A DNA stretch of 64,000 nucleotides. It comes from ANME-2 cluster archaeon (GTDB lineage Archaea; Halobacteriota; Methanosarcinia; Methanosarcinales; Methanocomedenaceae). The notes beneath the pieces are model-generated. The model had not been told where the DNA came from. It did not search any database and worked only from the letters and a program-made list of their open reading frames with translations. Within the stretch, counting starts at the first letter, position 1. Each line of letters opens with the position of its first letter. Of the stretch, positions 23,448 through 31,900 are shown one piece after another. The stretch spans positions 24,836-88,835 of the forward strand of contig JAHYIS010000006.1 of the NCBI GenBank assembly GCA_019429385.1, written 5' to 3'. A program made the position numbers and the translations under genes.

Positions 23448-24863
23448 TTAGTTTATATTAATGGTCCGAACTTTTATTGGTCTTTGATTCGTTTCATGAA
23501 CCATTTCTGGACTTATCGTCCTTTTGTCTACTGTTACGGTCTCTCCTCTTGCCAGCGCACCGAACATGAGCCCGGAAGTTATTCCAAGTTCCCTGGCAAG
23601 TTCCGGATTGAACTTTTCAGTAATGAGGTATAGCATACCCTCATCTCGGTCGTACCGTATATCGTAGTGTTCTTTTAGTATATTAATGCATTCATTTGTC
23701 AAATCATCAGCCACAAGACGGGCGCAGTCGTCATCGATTCCTATGAGTACATGTGAGAATTTGCCATTCTTGTGTTCAAGGTATGCTATGCTATGGGCTG
23801 CGAGGAACTCCTCAAGCCTCGACCGGCCCAGTTTTTCAGCTTCCTGCAAGAGTTCCGGACTGATTTTTGTTACTTTTACTTTTGGACACGCGCATCCATG
23901 GCAGGCATTCTTGAACTCGCATTTTATTCCTTCCGTTATATGTGCACGACCTGATGGACAAATATCATTCATCCTCCTGCGCAGTTCCTTGCACAATTGC
24001 CATGGCACCCCGTCCATTTCCCTGATGTCACTTTCCCTCAGCACTTCAAACCCAAGCCCCTCAATAATAGAGATCAGTCGGTTACGTTGTTTTGCACTCA
24101 TTGATTTACGGTCCAGATAGGCGAAATCCGCACATGAACGCTCAAACGCCTGCCTGATGATTACTTCATCCAGTTCATCCAGTTTATAGGTAGGAAATAT
24201 GTGCCCGAATGTTATCTCTGTGTCTTCCATCAGTTTGGTCTGGCGCGGAGCATAATGGTTACCTCCAAAGCCAATAGCTACAGGCACGTCATCACTGTCA
24301 AGCATAAGTATTGCATTTGCCACAATACGTCCTGCAAGCAAGTCCACCCATTCCTTTTCTGAACTTCCTATCTCCACGAACAGGGATGGCGTTTTGAGAT
24401 CGCTGGGACCGTGATGTGTACTCTCGATGGACACTTCAAAATCCTCATTTTTACTCAATGTCCTGAGATTCATGTATAGGGAACGCATTGCCTGGGGTGC
24501 AGCCGAAGCCAGTTCCATTGGACTTCCACCCAATTTCGCTTCTTTTGTATTCCCTGTATGATGGACCGTGAGTATCCTTCGCCCATCTTTACTGCGATGC
24601 CTTGACGCAAATATAATAATATCAGAATCAAGCCCGCATTCTTCCAGTCGCCTGTCCAGCCCATCCTGGAAGATATGTAACCCATCTATCTCAACCATCG
24701 TGAATTTCTTGAACTCGAATGAGGTAATCACGGAAGGACAATCAACATTTATAGGTGACCAATCTCTGATATCCAGCAGGATATTCTTAATGTTCTGGCT
24801 GGCAAGATCTTCTTTTGAGATGATTATGTTTATTTTACCGGTTGAAACCTGGTTCGATCCTAT
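23448..24863 (-). CDS. dtdA: D-aminoacyl-tRNA deacylase (archaeal Dtd2 type), probable ATA start
   Basis: DtdA hydrolyses D-amino acids from mis-charged tRNA. The core shows the family blocks [17 protein letters not shown]-like [33 protein letters not shown] and [15 protein letters not shown]. The first ATG/GTG/TTG in frame is a GTG at 24731, but the homologous N-terminus ([17 protein letters not shown] ...) continues upstream. The frame is open past 24863, where an ATA follows AGGTGGTGTATTTAGC, with a TATA box 46-57 bases further upstream. The coordinates given use that ATA; the GTG gives a shortened 427-residue protein. The C-terminal third has a Cys-rich [12 protein letters not shown] insert. 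Confidence 0.75.
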   Translation of the reverse strand: MGSNQVSTGKINIIISKEDLASQNIKNILLDIRDWSPINVDCPSVITSFEFKKFTMVEIDGLHIFQDGLDRRLEECGLDSDIIIFASRHRSKDGRRILTVHHTGNTKEAKLGGSPMELASAAPQAMRSLYMNLRTLSKNEDFEVSIESTHHGPSDLKTPSLFVEIGSSEKEWVDLLAGRIVANAILMLDSDDVPVAIGFGGNHYAPRQTKLMEDTEITFGHIFPTYKLDELDEVIIRQAFERSCADFAYLDRKSMSAKQRNRLISIIEGLGFEVLRESDIREMDGVPWQLCKELRRRMNDICPSGRAHITEGIKCEFKNACHGCACPKVKVTKISPELLQEAEKLGRSRLEEFLAAHSIAYLEHKNGKFSHVLIGIDDDCARLVADDLTNECINILKEHYDIRYDRDEGMLYLITEKFNPELARELGITSGLMFGALARGETVTVDKRTISPEMVHETNQRPIKVRTININ

Positions 24864-25146
24864 GCTAAATACACCACCTGCTACAATGAAAATACTACCT
24901 GATAGTAGATATAAGTATAATCTATCATCGATATAAATTGATGTAAGTAAATCCTCCCTTGAGGTTGGAACAACTTGAGTATATTATCTCATAGATGATA
25001 TACAACACGACACCACATACTGAAGTATAGATGTTATAGTATGACATCCATACACTGTAAATAATATCTCAAGAGAATCACCATCAATTATATATGTTAT
25101 CATTTTAATAGTAATATTAGTTCGTCAAAAAATGAGGTAGGTACTT
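24864..25146. other. Intergenic region with nested inverted repeats
   Basis: It lies between divergent dtdA and a small membrane protein gene. On the minus strand, TTATACTTATAT (24909-24920) is a plausible dtdA TATA box. CTTGAGTATATTAT (24974-24987) is mirrored with one gap by ATAATATCTCAAG (25061-25073), and inside it GATGT/ACATC (25030-25048) forms a second dyad. CATCGATATAAATTGATG (24926-24943) is nearly palindromic. Confidence 0.45.
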
Positions 25147-25518
25147 TTGGTTAGTTCAGAATTGGATTATGTGAATATTTTTATATGGCTATACAATATA
25201 GGTGCTGCATTTATAATTCTGTTTTTAATATTCCAGATACTGCTTATAACCAGGAAATTAGATACTGACATCATCCGCGCCCGTTTATTCTTAAACATGG
25301 ATATCCTGAACGAAACCTGGAAATACATATCCATCGCCTCTGCTTGCTTTGCAGTGAATGCTGTTACAGGTTTTCTCAGATTCAATGTTGAAAAAAAAGT
25401 ATTCTATCTCTGGGAGATTTCGGAGATAATTTTCCTGGCTGCTTTTATAGCAATGATATACCAGTGGTACCAGTTCGTCGGTGGAATGATAATTAGGAAC
25501 AAAAAGGCAGAAAAATAG
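25147..25518 (+). CDS. Small membrane protein, family shared with 30003-30377
   Basis: The 123-residue protein starts with TTG behind GAGGTAGGTACT. It has three or four hydrophobic helices (about residues 12-33, 60-78, 90-110) and a short cytoplasmic loop with TDIIRARLFLNMD. The same loop (PDIIKSKLFLRSD) is present in the 124-residue protein at 30003, so they are paralogs. I do not recognise the family. It is convergent with the KaiC-like ATPase gene. Confidence 0.65.
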   Translation: MVSSELDYVNIFIWLYNIGAAFIILFLIFQILLITRKLDTDIIRARLFLNMDILNETWKYISIASACFAVNAVTGFLRFNVEKKVFYLWEISEIIFLAAFIAMIYQWYQFVGGMIIRNKKAEK

Positions 25519-25554
25519 CTCATTATTACCATTCCTGTAACAAGAAAATCCTTT

Positions 25555-26313
25555 TTAATAGCGGTTTATTTCAATGCCATCAGATGTGAAGATATAATTG
25601 TACCTGCCCATTGCCTTCCCAGTGTACAGCAGATAATGAATAATAATCTTCCTTTCAGGTATATCGGCATCAAGGTTCGCCTTGAATTCAATAAAACCAT
25701 CCATTATGAACTTTAACCTTTCAATTGTCCGCGCATCTATGCTTGGGTCAAGTGTGAAGAGCGCAACGTGTTTTTGCAGCCTGACGCGTCGCGTCATGGT
25801 CTCGATAAGGTTATTGAGTTCCTTAATTCCCTCGTCCGAAGTGTTCAATATCAAACCAGTGAGGGAATCAAAAACGATGCGTATCTCTTTTTTGGTAAGT
25901 TTCCGCTTTGCCTGATTTATCAGACTCGCAATGGTGGAAATGTTATGTTCAACCTCTATGAACCGCGTTGCATGCATTTTTTCATCTACATCGATACCAC
26001 TTATTTCCATTGTTAATGGATTGACCAAAACCAGATTCTCCTGGGATTCATATTTCCGGGCATCAAGCCCGTTCTGTCCCATCTTGGCCCTCATATCATA
26101 CAGGGGCAGCTGGGTGGATATATACAGTACCTGTTCTCCCTCTATAAGTCCGGCTCTTGCGAACTGGATACACATCGAGGCTTTACCGGACCCTTTTTGA
26201 CCGTATAGAAGTATGTTGGTCTTTTTAGGGAAACCACCCTCAATGATCTGGTCCATCCCAGGTACACCGCTGGGGATTCTTTCGATATCAGTTAATCCTT
26301 GTATAATAACCAC
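25555..26313 (-). CDS. KaiC/RecA-superfamily ATPase with altered Walker A
   Basis: The 252-residue single-domain protein resembles archaeal KaiC-like and GvpD-like ATPases: IPSGVPGMDQIIEGGFPKKTNILLYG leads into the P-loop GQKGSGKAS, then ALYIS-type strand VLYISTQLP and Walker B RIVFDSLTGLI. The P-loop Ser/Thr that contacts Mg-ATP is replaced by Ala, with a Ser one position later. Nucleotide binding may be weak or altered. The start is a GTG at 26313. Function is unknown; such proteins often act in signalling with membrane partners, and a small membrane protein gene lies next to it. Confidence 0.75.
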   Translation of the reverse strand: MVIIQGLTDIERIPSGVPGMDQIIEGGFPKKTNILLYGQKGSGKASMCIQFARAGLIEGEQVLYISTQLPLYDMRAKMGQNGLDARKYESQENLVLVNPLTMEISGIDVDEKMHATRFIEVEHNISTIASLINQAKRKLTKKEIRIVFDSLTGLILNTSDEGIKELNNLIETMTRRVRLQKHVALFTLDPSIDARTIERLKFIMDGFIEFKANLDADIPERKIIIHYLLYTGKAMGRYNYIFTSDGIEINRY

Positions 26314-26448
26314 CTGTAAGAAGTATCCTGCATTAAAGTATAAATTTATTGTCTAATAGATATAATCATAGATATATATGGATAACAGGAGAAAGTTCCA
26401 TGGAGTGGACTATACATATTCAGACTGAATGGTGTGTAGAATGCATAT

Positions 26449-27441
26449 CTATTTTTTGAGTTTTGTCGCCACGTCCTTTGCAAAATAGGTGAGGATCATA
26501 TCCGCTCCGGCCCGTTTAATGGAAATAAGTGATTCCATGATGGCCTTCTCATCCAGCCAGCCCTTATCCACGGCACCCCTTACCATGGAATACTCACCGC
26601 TCACATTATAGGCAGCCGTAGGCATTCTGAACTCGTGCTTTACCCGGTAAATGATATCCAGGTATGGCAGGGCGGGCTTTACCATAACAATGTCGGCCCC
26701 TTCCAGGATGTCCTGTTCCACTTCCCTCAGGGCTTCATCACTATTCCCGGGGTCCATCTGGTACGTTGAACGGTCCCCGAAACTGTATCCCGATTCAGCT
26801 GCCTCCCTGAACGGTCCGTAGAACGATGAGGAATACTTGGCTGCATATGACATGATAGGTGTATTGGAAAGACCACTCTCATCAAGAGCACTGCGGATAG
26901 CGGCCACCATGCCATCCATCATTCCCGAAGGTGCCACAATATCTGCGCCGGCCCGGGCCTGGCTCACAGCGGTCCTACCCAGGATGGGCAGGGTCGGGTC
27001 GTTCAAAACCTCTTCGGTCTCATAATCCACCATACCGCAGTGTCCATGGGTGGTATACTCGCAAAGGCACAGGTCGGTGATGACCACCATATCATCCCCC
27101 AGTTCAGCTTTGATATCACGGGTCGCATTCTGGACAACATCATTGTCACCGTGGGCGTGTGACCCTGTCTCGTCCTTCTCTTTGGGCAGCCCGAATAAGA
27201 CCACTGCCGGAACTCCCAGGTCTGCCAGTGTTTTGGCTTCATCCGCCACACTAGAAGGGGTCTCCCGTCTGAACCCCGGCATGGACAGGATAGGCTTGGG
27301 AGCTTCCAGGTTCTCGTCTATGAACAGGGGTGCTATCAGGTCATCCACTGACAGGGTCGTGGCTTTGACCATGCGCCGTATTGCCGGTGTCCTGAGTCGT
27401 CTCAATCTTGTTGTGGGGAACCTGGTAGTATTTGTAAACAT
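26449..27441 (-). CDS. hemB: Delta-aminolevulinic acid dehydratase (porphobilinogen synthase)
   Basis: HemB condenses two 5-aminolevulinate molecules to porphobilinogen. The TIM-barrel sequence shows [15 protein letters not shown] with the zinc-ligand cysteines, [14 protein letters not shown], the first Schiff-base lysine in [16 protein letters not shown], and the second in [13 protein letters not shown]. Its 330 residues are standard. It begins 15 bases after hemA and ends the ahb-sirC-hemA-hemB operon. In this type of organism the product feeds F430, siroheme and possibly heme. Confidence 0.97.
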   Translation of the reverse strand: MFTNTTRFPTTRLRRLRTPAIRRMVKATTLSVDDLIAPLFIDENLEAPKPILSMPGFRRETPSSVADEAKTLADLGVPAVVLFGLPKEKDETGSHAHGDNDVVQNATRDIKAELGDDMVVITDLCLCEYTTHGHCGMVDYETEEVLNDPTLPILGRTAVSQARAGADIVAPSGMMDGMVAAIRSALDESGLSNTPIMSYAAKYSSSFYGPFREAAESGYSFGDRSTYQMDPGNSDEALREVEQDILEGADIVMVKPALPYLDIIYRVKHEFRMPTAAYNVSGEYSMVRGAVDKGWLDEKAIMESLISIKRAGADMILTYFAKDVATKLKK

Positions 27442-27456
27442 AATATCCCGTGCCTG

Positions 27457-28725
27457 TTAGTTGTTCTTATTATTCCTGTTACCATTAAGCCTGAACAGTT
27501 CGGCCACTGTGTCCAGGAACAATTCATTATCATGTTCAGCTGCATTACGCAAGATCTTTGTAGGCTCTGCCAGTATTTTGTTAGCGACTGAATGGGTCAG
27601 GTCGTTCAATACTTCAGTTTCAATCTCACCGATGGTATGGTAAGCTTTCAACTTGTTAATGGCCGCATCCCGCTCATGACACCGGATTTCGTTTATCATG
27701 CTATAAAGTGCCGAAATGATCCTGTCAGCCTGCTGGCGCTTGTATTGAATCCTTAACAGTCTTAACTCTTCATCAATGATATTTTCGACCTTTGATATCT
27801 CACTCTTGCGCCGCACAAGGTTCTTTTCACTGATACTTTTCAAGCTGTCAATGTTGAACAGCCTGACACCATCTATTTCTTTTGTTGACTCATCAATGTC
27901 CCTTGGATTTGCAATATCAATCAGCAGAATGTCTCTTTTGTGCTCTTTCATGACTCCTTCCATCATCTCTTTGGTGATGACCATGTGGGGTGCTGCAGTT
28001 GCACTGATAACAACATCAGATTCCCTGATATATTCATGTATCAGGTCATATTTAATGGCTTTTCCATTAAGTTCACAGGCCAGGGTCTCGGCCCGCTCAA
28101 AAGTACGGTTGGCTACATAAATAACCTTAATATTCTTATTCGCAAGTGCCCGTGCAACCAGTGACCCCATTTCTCCTGCCCCGATTATCATCACGGTCTT
28201 TCCGTCAAGATTTCCAAGGACATCGTCTGCTAATTCCACAGCAGCAGAACCTATCGACACAGAACCCCTGTTAATATCGGTCTCGTTGCGTACCCGCTTG
28301 CCCACCTGAATGGACTTGCTAAACACTGTATCCAGCATCTTGCCCGTGGTCCCGGTCTGCTTTGCGAGATTGTACAGGTCCTTTACCTGTCCCAGTATCT
28401 GGTCCTCACCCACTATCATGGACTCCAGACCGGATGTCAACCGCATGAGATGGCGCATCGACTCTTCGTGGTCAAGGAAGTCAACAATGAGGTTCGGGAC
28501 TTTCATCATCCTGGCAAAATGAAAGAGTACTTTGCTGCCTTTGGGCGAAACTACATAGACCTCAACCCTGTTACAGGTCATAAGCACGGCACATTCTTCC
28601 ACCAGTTCATGGGAATATAATCTTTCCAGTATTTTGTCAACGCCGCCATGCCAGGCATGAAGTTTTTCAATATCTTCCACATTGGCCTTTACGTGGGTAA
28701 TAAGCATGCTTGAAATTTCAGTCAT
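27457..28725 (-). CDS. hemA: Glutamyl-tRNA reductase
   Basis: HemA reduces glutamyl-tRNA to glutamate-1-semialdehyde, the entry to the C5 tetrapyrrole pathway. The catalytic Cys is in LMTCNRVEVY (about residue 51). Other blocks are GLESMIVGEDQILGQVK, the NADPH fold VMIIGAGEMGSLVA and a C-terminal dimerisation helix. The ATG at 28725 is used because AGGAGATTTTG lies just upstream; a TTG one codon earlier is possible. hemL is not in the window. Confidence 0.96.
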   Translation of the reverse strand: MTEISSMLITHVKANVEDIEKLHAWHGGVDKILERLYSHELVEECAVLMTCNRVEVYVVSPKGSKVLFHFARMMKVPNLIVDFLDHEESMRHLMRLTSGLESMIVGEDQILGQVKDLYNLAKQTGTTGKMLDTVFSKSIQVGKRVRNETDINRGSVSIGSAAVELADDVLGNLDGKTVMIIGAGEMGSLVARALANKNIKVIYVANRTFERAETLACELNGKAIKYDLIHEYIRESDVVISATAAPHMVITKEMMEGVMKEHKRDILLIDIANPRDIDESTKEIDGVRLFNIDSLKSISEKNLVRRKSEISKVENIIDEELRLLRIQYKRQQADRIISALYSMINEIRCHERDAAINKLKAYHTIGEIETEVLNDLTHSVANKILAEPTKILRNAAEHDNELFLDTVAELFRLNGNRNNKNN

Positions 28726-28763
28726 CAAAATCTCCTTTTTTTACCCCTGGTTTTTATATAAAT

Positions 28764-29450
28764 TTAATTATTTCCATTTGATATATGTATTAGGGCGATT
28801 TCCAATGCCTGTTCATATGAATGTGTCAGTGCATTCCATACATCTTCATCTTCAAGAATTGCCCACAATATGCCTGCCCGTTCTCTCTGGTCGGGAATAC
28901 TCGCTTTGAGTCGAACTCTCATCTCTTTTTGCAGTTGTGCCATGGTCTCGAACTCGGCAGGTATCACGGTTTCGATCTTTTTCCTCATATATTTTGAAAG
29001 GGCAGGACTGGCCCCCCTCGTTGAAATGGCAATGGTAATGTTGCCTCTTTCGACAATAGACGGTATTGCACAATCATCCAGTCCATCTACTGAATTTACC
29101 AGGCAGCTCCGTCCATGTGCAATGTTTGCGACCCTGATATTAAATTCCCTGTCGTTCGTAGTCGGTATGACCAGGAATGCGCCGTCGATGTAATCCAGTA
29201 TCTCATCATCGGATAAGGTACCTGTGGTTTCAATGAGTTTTAACTCCTCTCCAGCCAGGTCTTGAAGCAAGGGGGTAAAATCGCGGCTGAGTACCGTGGT
29301 TGGAGCATATCTTACAAACAAAGCCGCTTTTCGCTCACCCACCTTTCCGCCTCCGAATATGACCACCTTCCGGTCATTCATATCTATCATCAACGGAAAG
29401 AGGTTAGGTTCACTATCCTGCAATAATTTGTTACCGGGTTTGTCAGTCAA
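28764..29450 (-). CDS. sirC: Precorrin-2 dehydrogenase (siroheme synthase N-terminal type)
   Basis: This is a Met8p/CysG N-terminal-type enzyme that oxidises precorrin-2 to sirohydrochlorin with NAD. It has FPLMIDMNDRKVVIFGGGKVGERKAALF (NAD loop GGGKVGERK), GAFLVIPTTNDREFN and STRGASPALSKYMRKKIE. At 228 residues it lacks the methyltransferase domain. Sirohydrochlorin is the branch point to siroheme, F430 (CfbA-E) and alternative heme synthesis. It starts with a TTG overlapping the ahb stop by 4 bases. Confidence 0.92.
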   Translation of the reverse strand: MTDKPGNKLLQDSEPNLFPLMIDMNDRKVVIFGGGKVGERKAALFVRYAPTTVLSRDFTPLLQDLAGEELKLIETTGTLSDDEILDYIDGAFLVIPTTNDREFNIRVANIAHGRSCLVNSVDGLDDCAIPSIVERGNITIAISTRGASPALSKYMRKKIETVIPAEFETMAQLQKEMRVRLKASIPDQRERAGILWAILEDEDVWNALTHSYEQALEIALIHISNGNN

Positions 29451-29905
29451 AGCCTGACTCCTGTCTTTTTAAATTCCTTCTCACTGAATAAAATATTATA
29501 ATCTTCGATACCAGTGGCATTGGATATCTGTTTTGCTACTTTCCTGCATTCATCCCTGGTATATGCATGAACCATGGTGAACAGGTTATAGGGCCATCCG
29601 TCTCGTCTAGGTCGTTCATAGCAATGAGTTACCTCTGAAAATCCAGCCATAATTGCACCCACATCTTCTACCCGGGAATCAGGTACATTCCAGGTACACA
29701 TGGCATTTGCAGTAAAGCCAATGGCCCTGTGTCCAACTGATGCACCAAACCGCCTGATGATCCCGTCATGATGCAATTTACCTATCCTTTCCAGTACCTG
29801 GATCTCTGAAATCCCTAATTGTCTTGCGACTTTTTTGAATGGCCTGGAAGTTATCGGGATACCGTCCTGAATGGTCTTTAATAGTTGAGTATCAATTTCG
29901 TCCAT
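29447..29905 (-). CDS. ahbB: Siroheme decarboxylase subunit (AhbA/AhbB, Lrp-like)
   Basis: This is an Lrp/AsnC-fold protein specialised as a siroheme decarboxylase: an N-terminal winged helix (DTQLLKTIQDGIPITSRPFKKVARQLG), RRFGASVGHRAIGFTANAMCTW, and the heme-pocket signature VTHCYERPRRDGWPYNLFTMVHA. The enzyme converts siroheme to 12,18-didecarboxysiroheme in the alternative heme route. AhbA and AhbB are normally a pair; only one is here, and the B label is a best guess. It is first in the operon and overlaps sirC by 4 bases. Confidence 0.8.
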   Translation of the reverse strand: MDEIDTQLLKTIQDGIPITSRPFKKVARQLGISEIQVLERIGKLHHDGIIRRFGASVGHRAIGFTANAMCTWNVPDSRVEDVGAIMAGFSEVTHCYERPRRDGWPYNLFTMVHAYTRDECRKVAKQISNATGIEDYNILFSEKEFKKTGVRL

Positions 29906-30002
29906 AAAACCAACTTTCCTTTTTGAAGTTACGTAGATTGTTACATATTATTATATATAAATCCGATAGGTTTATGTATATTAATTTAACATTAGAAATA
30001 AT

Positions 30003-30377
30003 ATGTCAGGTCCAACATTCACGTTGATTGTCGATACGGTTGAATTCATAAATCATTATGCTATAATACCCCTGACAATTTTAACATTTTCCATGCTTAT
30101 GTATTTCGTGATATACATAAGAATGAATGACCCTGATATCATCAAATCAAAACTGTTCCTGAGGTCCGATGAATTTAAAAATGCCTTCACGATACTTGCT
30201 TTTGCTGCATTTGTCCTGATATTCCATGTATTGTTCATCTACCTGCATAATTTAATTGATATGTCATCAATGCTCGATTTGCTGGTTATTCTTTCAAAAA
30301 TACAGCAATTACTTGGATTGATACTTACAATCCTGCTTCTCTTTTTCGCCTCACGGTTATTCAAGTTAGTGAAATAA
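30003..30377 (+). CDS. Small membrane protein, family shared with 25147-25518
   Basis: The 124-residue protein has three or four hydrophobic helices (about residues 20-40, 58-82, 100-118) with a PDIIKSKLFLRSD loop that matches its paralog at 25147 (TDIIRARLFLNMD) in sequence and position. No ribosome binding site is obvious; a TATA-like TTATATATAAA lies about 50 bases upstream. It is divergent from the tetrapyrrole operon and convergent with the dCMP deaminase gene. The family is not recognised. Confidence 0.65.
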   Translation: MSGPTFTLIVDTVEFINHYAIIPLTILTFSMLMYFVIYIRMNDPDIIKSKLFLRSDEFKNAFTILAFAAFVLIFHVLFIYLHNLIDMSSMLDLLVILSKIQQLLGLILTILLLFFASRLFKLVK

Positions 30378-30390
30378 AGCATTATCCGGG

Positions 30391-30849
30391 TCAGTCCGAA
30401 GATACAGGAAAACTTACGATCTCCACACCTGCCTTGTCAAAAAATCTTATTGCCTCTTCATCAGGGTAATTGTTAGAGAATACGACTTTTTTAATATTTG
30501 AATTAATTATCATCTTGGCACATAATATGCATGGCTGGTGGGTACAATATAATGTGGCGCTCCCGATACTGACGCCATGTAAAGCAGACTGGATAATGGC
30601 GTTTTGTTCAGCATGTACTGCCCTGCACAATTCGTGCCTGGTACCTGATGCAATGTTCTGTTGCTGGCGTATGCAACCTATATCAAGACAGTGCTGCAGA
30701 TTGCGGGGTGCGCCGTTATATCCTGTGGAAAGTATGCGCTTATCAAGAACAATGACTGCGCCTACCTGGTTTCTTAAACAGGTGGAACGCTTGGCCACTA
30801 CCCGGGCTATTTCCATGAAATACTCATCTATTGTGGGTCTTTGAACCAT
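30391..30849 (-). CDS. dCMP deaminase-family zinc enzyme
   Basis: This is a cytidine/deoxycytidylate deaminase fold protein of 152 residues. The zinc site is complete: VHAEQNAI (His and catalytic Glu) and CTHQPCILCAKM (PCxxC). The N-terminal FMEIARVVAKRSTCLRNQVGAVIV and GYNGAPRNLQHC are typical of dCMP deaminases (ComEB type), which make dUMP for thymidylate synthesis. It is divergent from secF. Confidence 0.92.
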   Translation of the reverse strand: MVQRPTIDEYFMEIARVVAKRSTCLRNQVGAVIVLDKRILSTGYNGAPRNLQHCLDIGCIRQQQNIASGTRHELCRAVHAEQNAIIQSALHGVSIGSATLYCTHQPCILCAKMIINSNIKKVVFSNNYPDEEAIRFFDKAGVEIVSFPVSSD

Positions 30850-30900
30850 GTTTTTTACCTTTCCTTTTGTGATGGTCTGTTAGTTAGGGGAGCAAAAGGT

Positions 30901-30909
30901 AAATATATT
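30901..30909 (+). promoter_or_regulatory. Putative TATA box of secF-secD-thiI
   Basis: AAATATATT lies 64 bases upstream of the ATG at 30965. Normal archaeal spacing places the transcript start near 30930, after the ATG at 30917, so the later ATG is favoured. Confidence 0.45.
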
Positions 30910-30964
30910 GTGATATATGGTATTCGCACGTGACCAATGTGTTACCTTTAATGCGGTGCTGCTT

Positions 30965-31900
30965 ATGGAGACTAAAGACATAGATAGTTATATTGATTCA
31001 TATCTGGGACGGTTCTCAACCAACCAGATGATAGGGATCCCACTGGTGATATTCTTCATATCACTACTGATACTGGGCTGGTCAGTTTATGCCCATGGAA
31101 GTCCTGTGGAGCTGGGCGTGGAATTTACCGGAGGAACTGTGCTCACCGTTGTTTCGGAATCGTCCTATAAAGAGGTTCAGGAGGAATTCACGTCCAGGTT
31201 CCCGGAAACACCACCATACAGTGCAAGGGATGCGGGCGGCGGACGTGTTATGTTGCAGTTCGGTCCAATGAACGAAGCCCAGCAGACGCAGTTGAACAAT
31301 TATATCTCATCCACGTATGGCAAAGATGTTGCCCTGAAACATATGAGTGCAGTATATGGCGAAAATCTGCAACGCAGTGCTGTCAAGGCCGTATTATATG
31401 CATTTTTGGGAATGGCTGTGATAGTGTATTTAATATTCAAGTCTCCAGTACCCTCAGCAGCAGTGGTATTGTCTGCCGGGTCTGATATTATCATTGCCGC
31501 AACACTCATGGACCTGTTCGGTATTGCCCTGTCCCTTGGCACGGTGGCAGCATTGCTCATGTTGATAGGTTATTCAGTAGACAGTGACATCCTGCTTACT
31601 ACAAGGTTACTCAAACGGAGGGGTGATACTGATGAAAAGATACGGGCTGCAATGAAGACCGGCCTTACTATGACCTTGACCACAATAGCAGCTGTTCTCG
31701 TACTTTTCGTGGTAAGCACTTTTGCCGGTCTAATTTCATCCTATTCCAGGATAGACATCATCAGTGAGATTTCAATCGTATTGATTTTCGGCCTGATCAC
31801 TGACCTGATGAACACGTGGATGCTGAATACTGGCATCCTCAAATGGTATCTTGCACGAGGTACACCTGACAAAAAGGGCAAGAGGGGGCGAAAACGATGA
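30965..31900 (+). CDS. secF: Protein-export membrane protein SecF
   Basis: SecF works with SecD to drive protein export with the proton motive force. It shows the first membrane helix (IGIPLVIFFISLLILGW), the periplasmic P4-type domain starting GVEFTGGTVLTV, and the five-helix RND block with SVDSDILLTTRLLKRR (GYSVDSDI) and TTIAAVLVLFVVS. The ATG at 30965 (311 residues) is preferred; an ATG at 30917 adds 16 unconserved residues. It overlaps secD by 4 bases; the F-before-D order is seen in other archaea. Confidence 0.94.
   Translation: METKDIDSYIDSYLGRFSTNQMIGIPLVIFFISLLILGWSVYAHGSPVELGVEFTGGTVLTVVSESSYKEVQEEFTSRFPETPPYSARDAGGGRVMLQFGPMNEAQQTQLNNYISSTYGKDVALKHMSAVYGENLQRSAVKAVLYAFLGMAVIVYLIFKSPVPSAAVVLSAGSDIIIAATLMDLFGIALSLGTVAALLMLIGYSVDSDILLTTRLLKRRGDTDEKIRAAMKTGLTMTLTTIAAVLVLFVVSTFAGLISSYSRIDIISEISIVLIFGLITDLMNTWMLNTGILKWYLARGTPDKKGKRGRKR

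Noticed and set aside
24845..24870. GGTTCGATCC resembling a tRNA T-loop
   Set aside because: Flanking bases do not form a T-stem or acceptor stem, and the strand is part of the dtdA frame.
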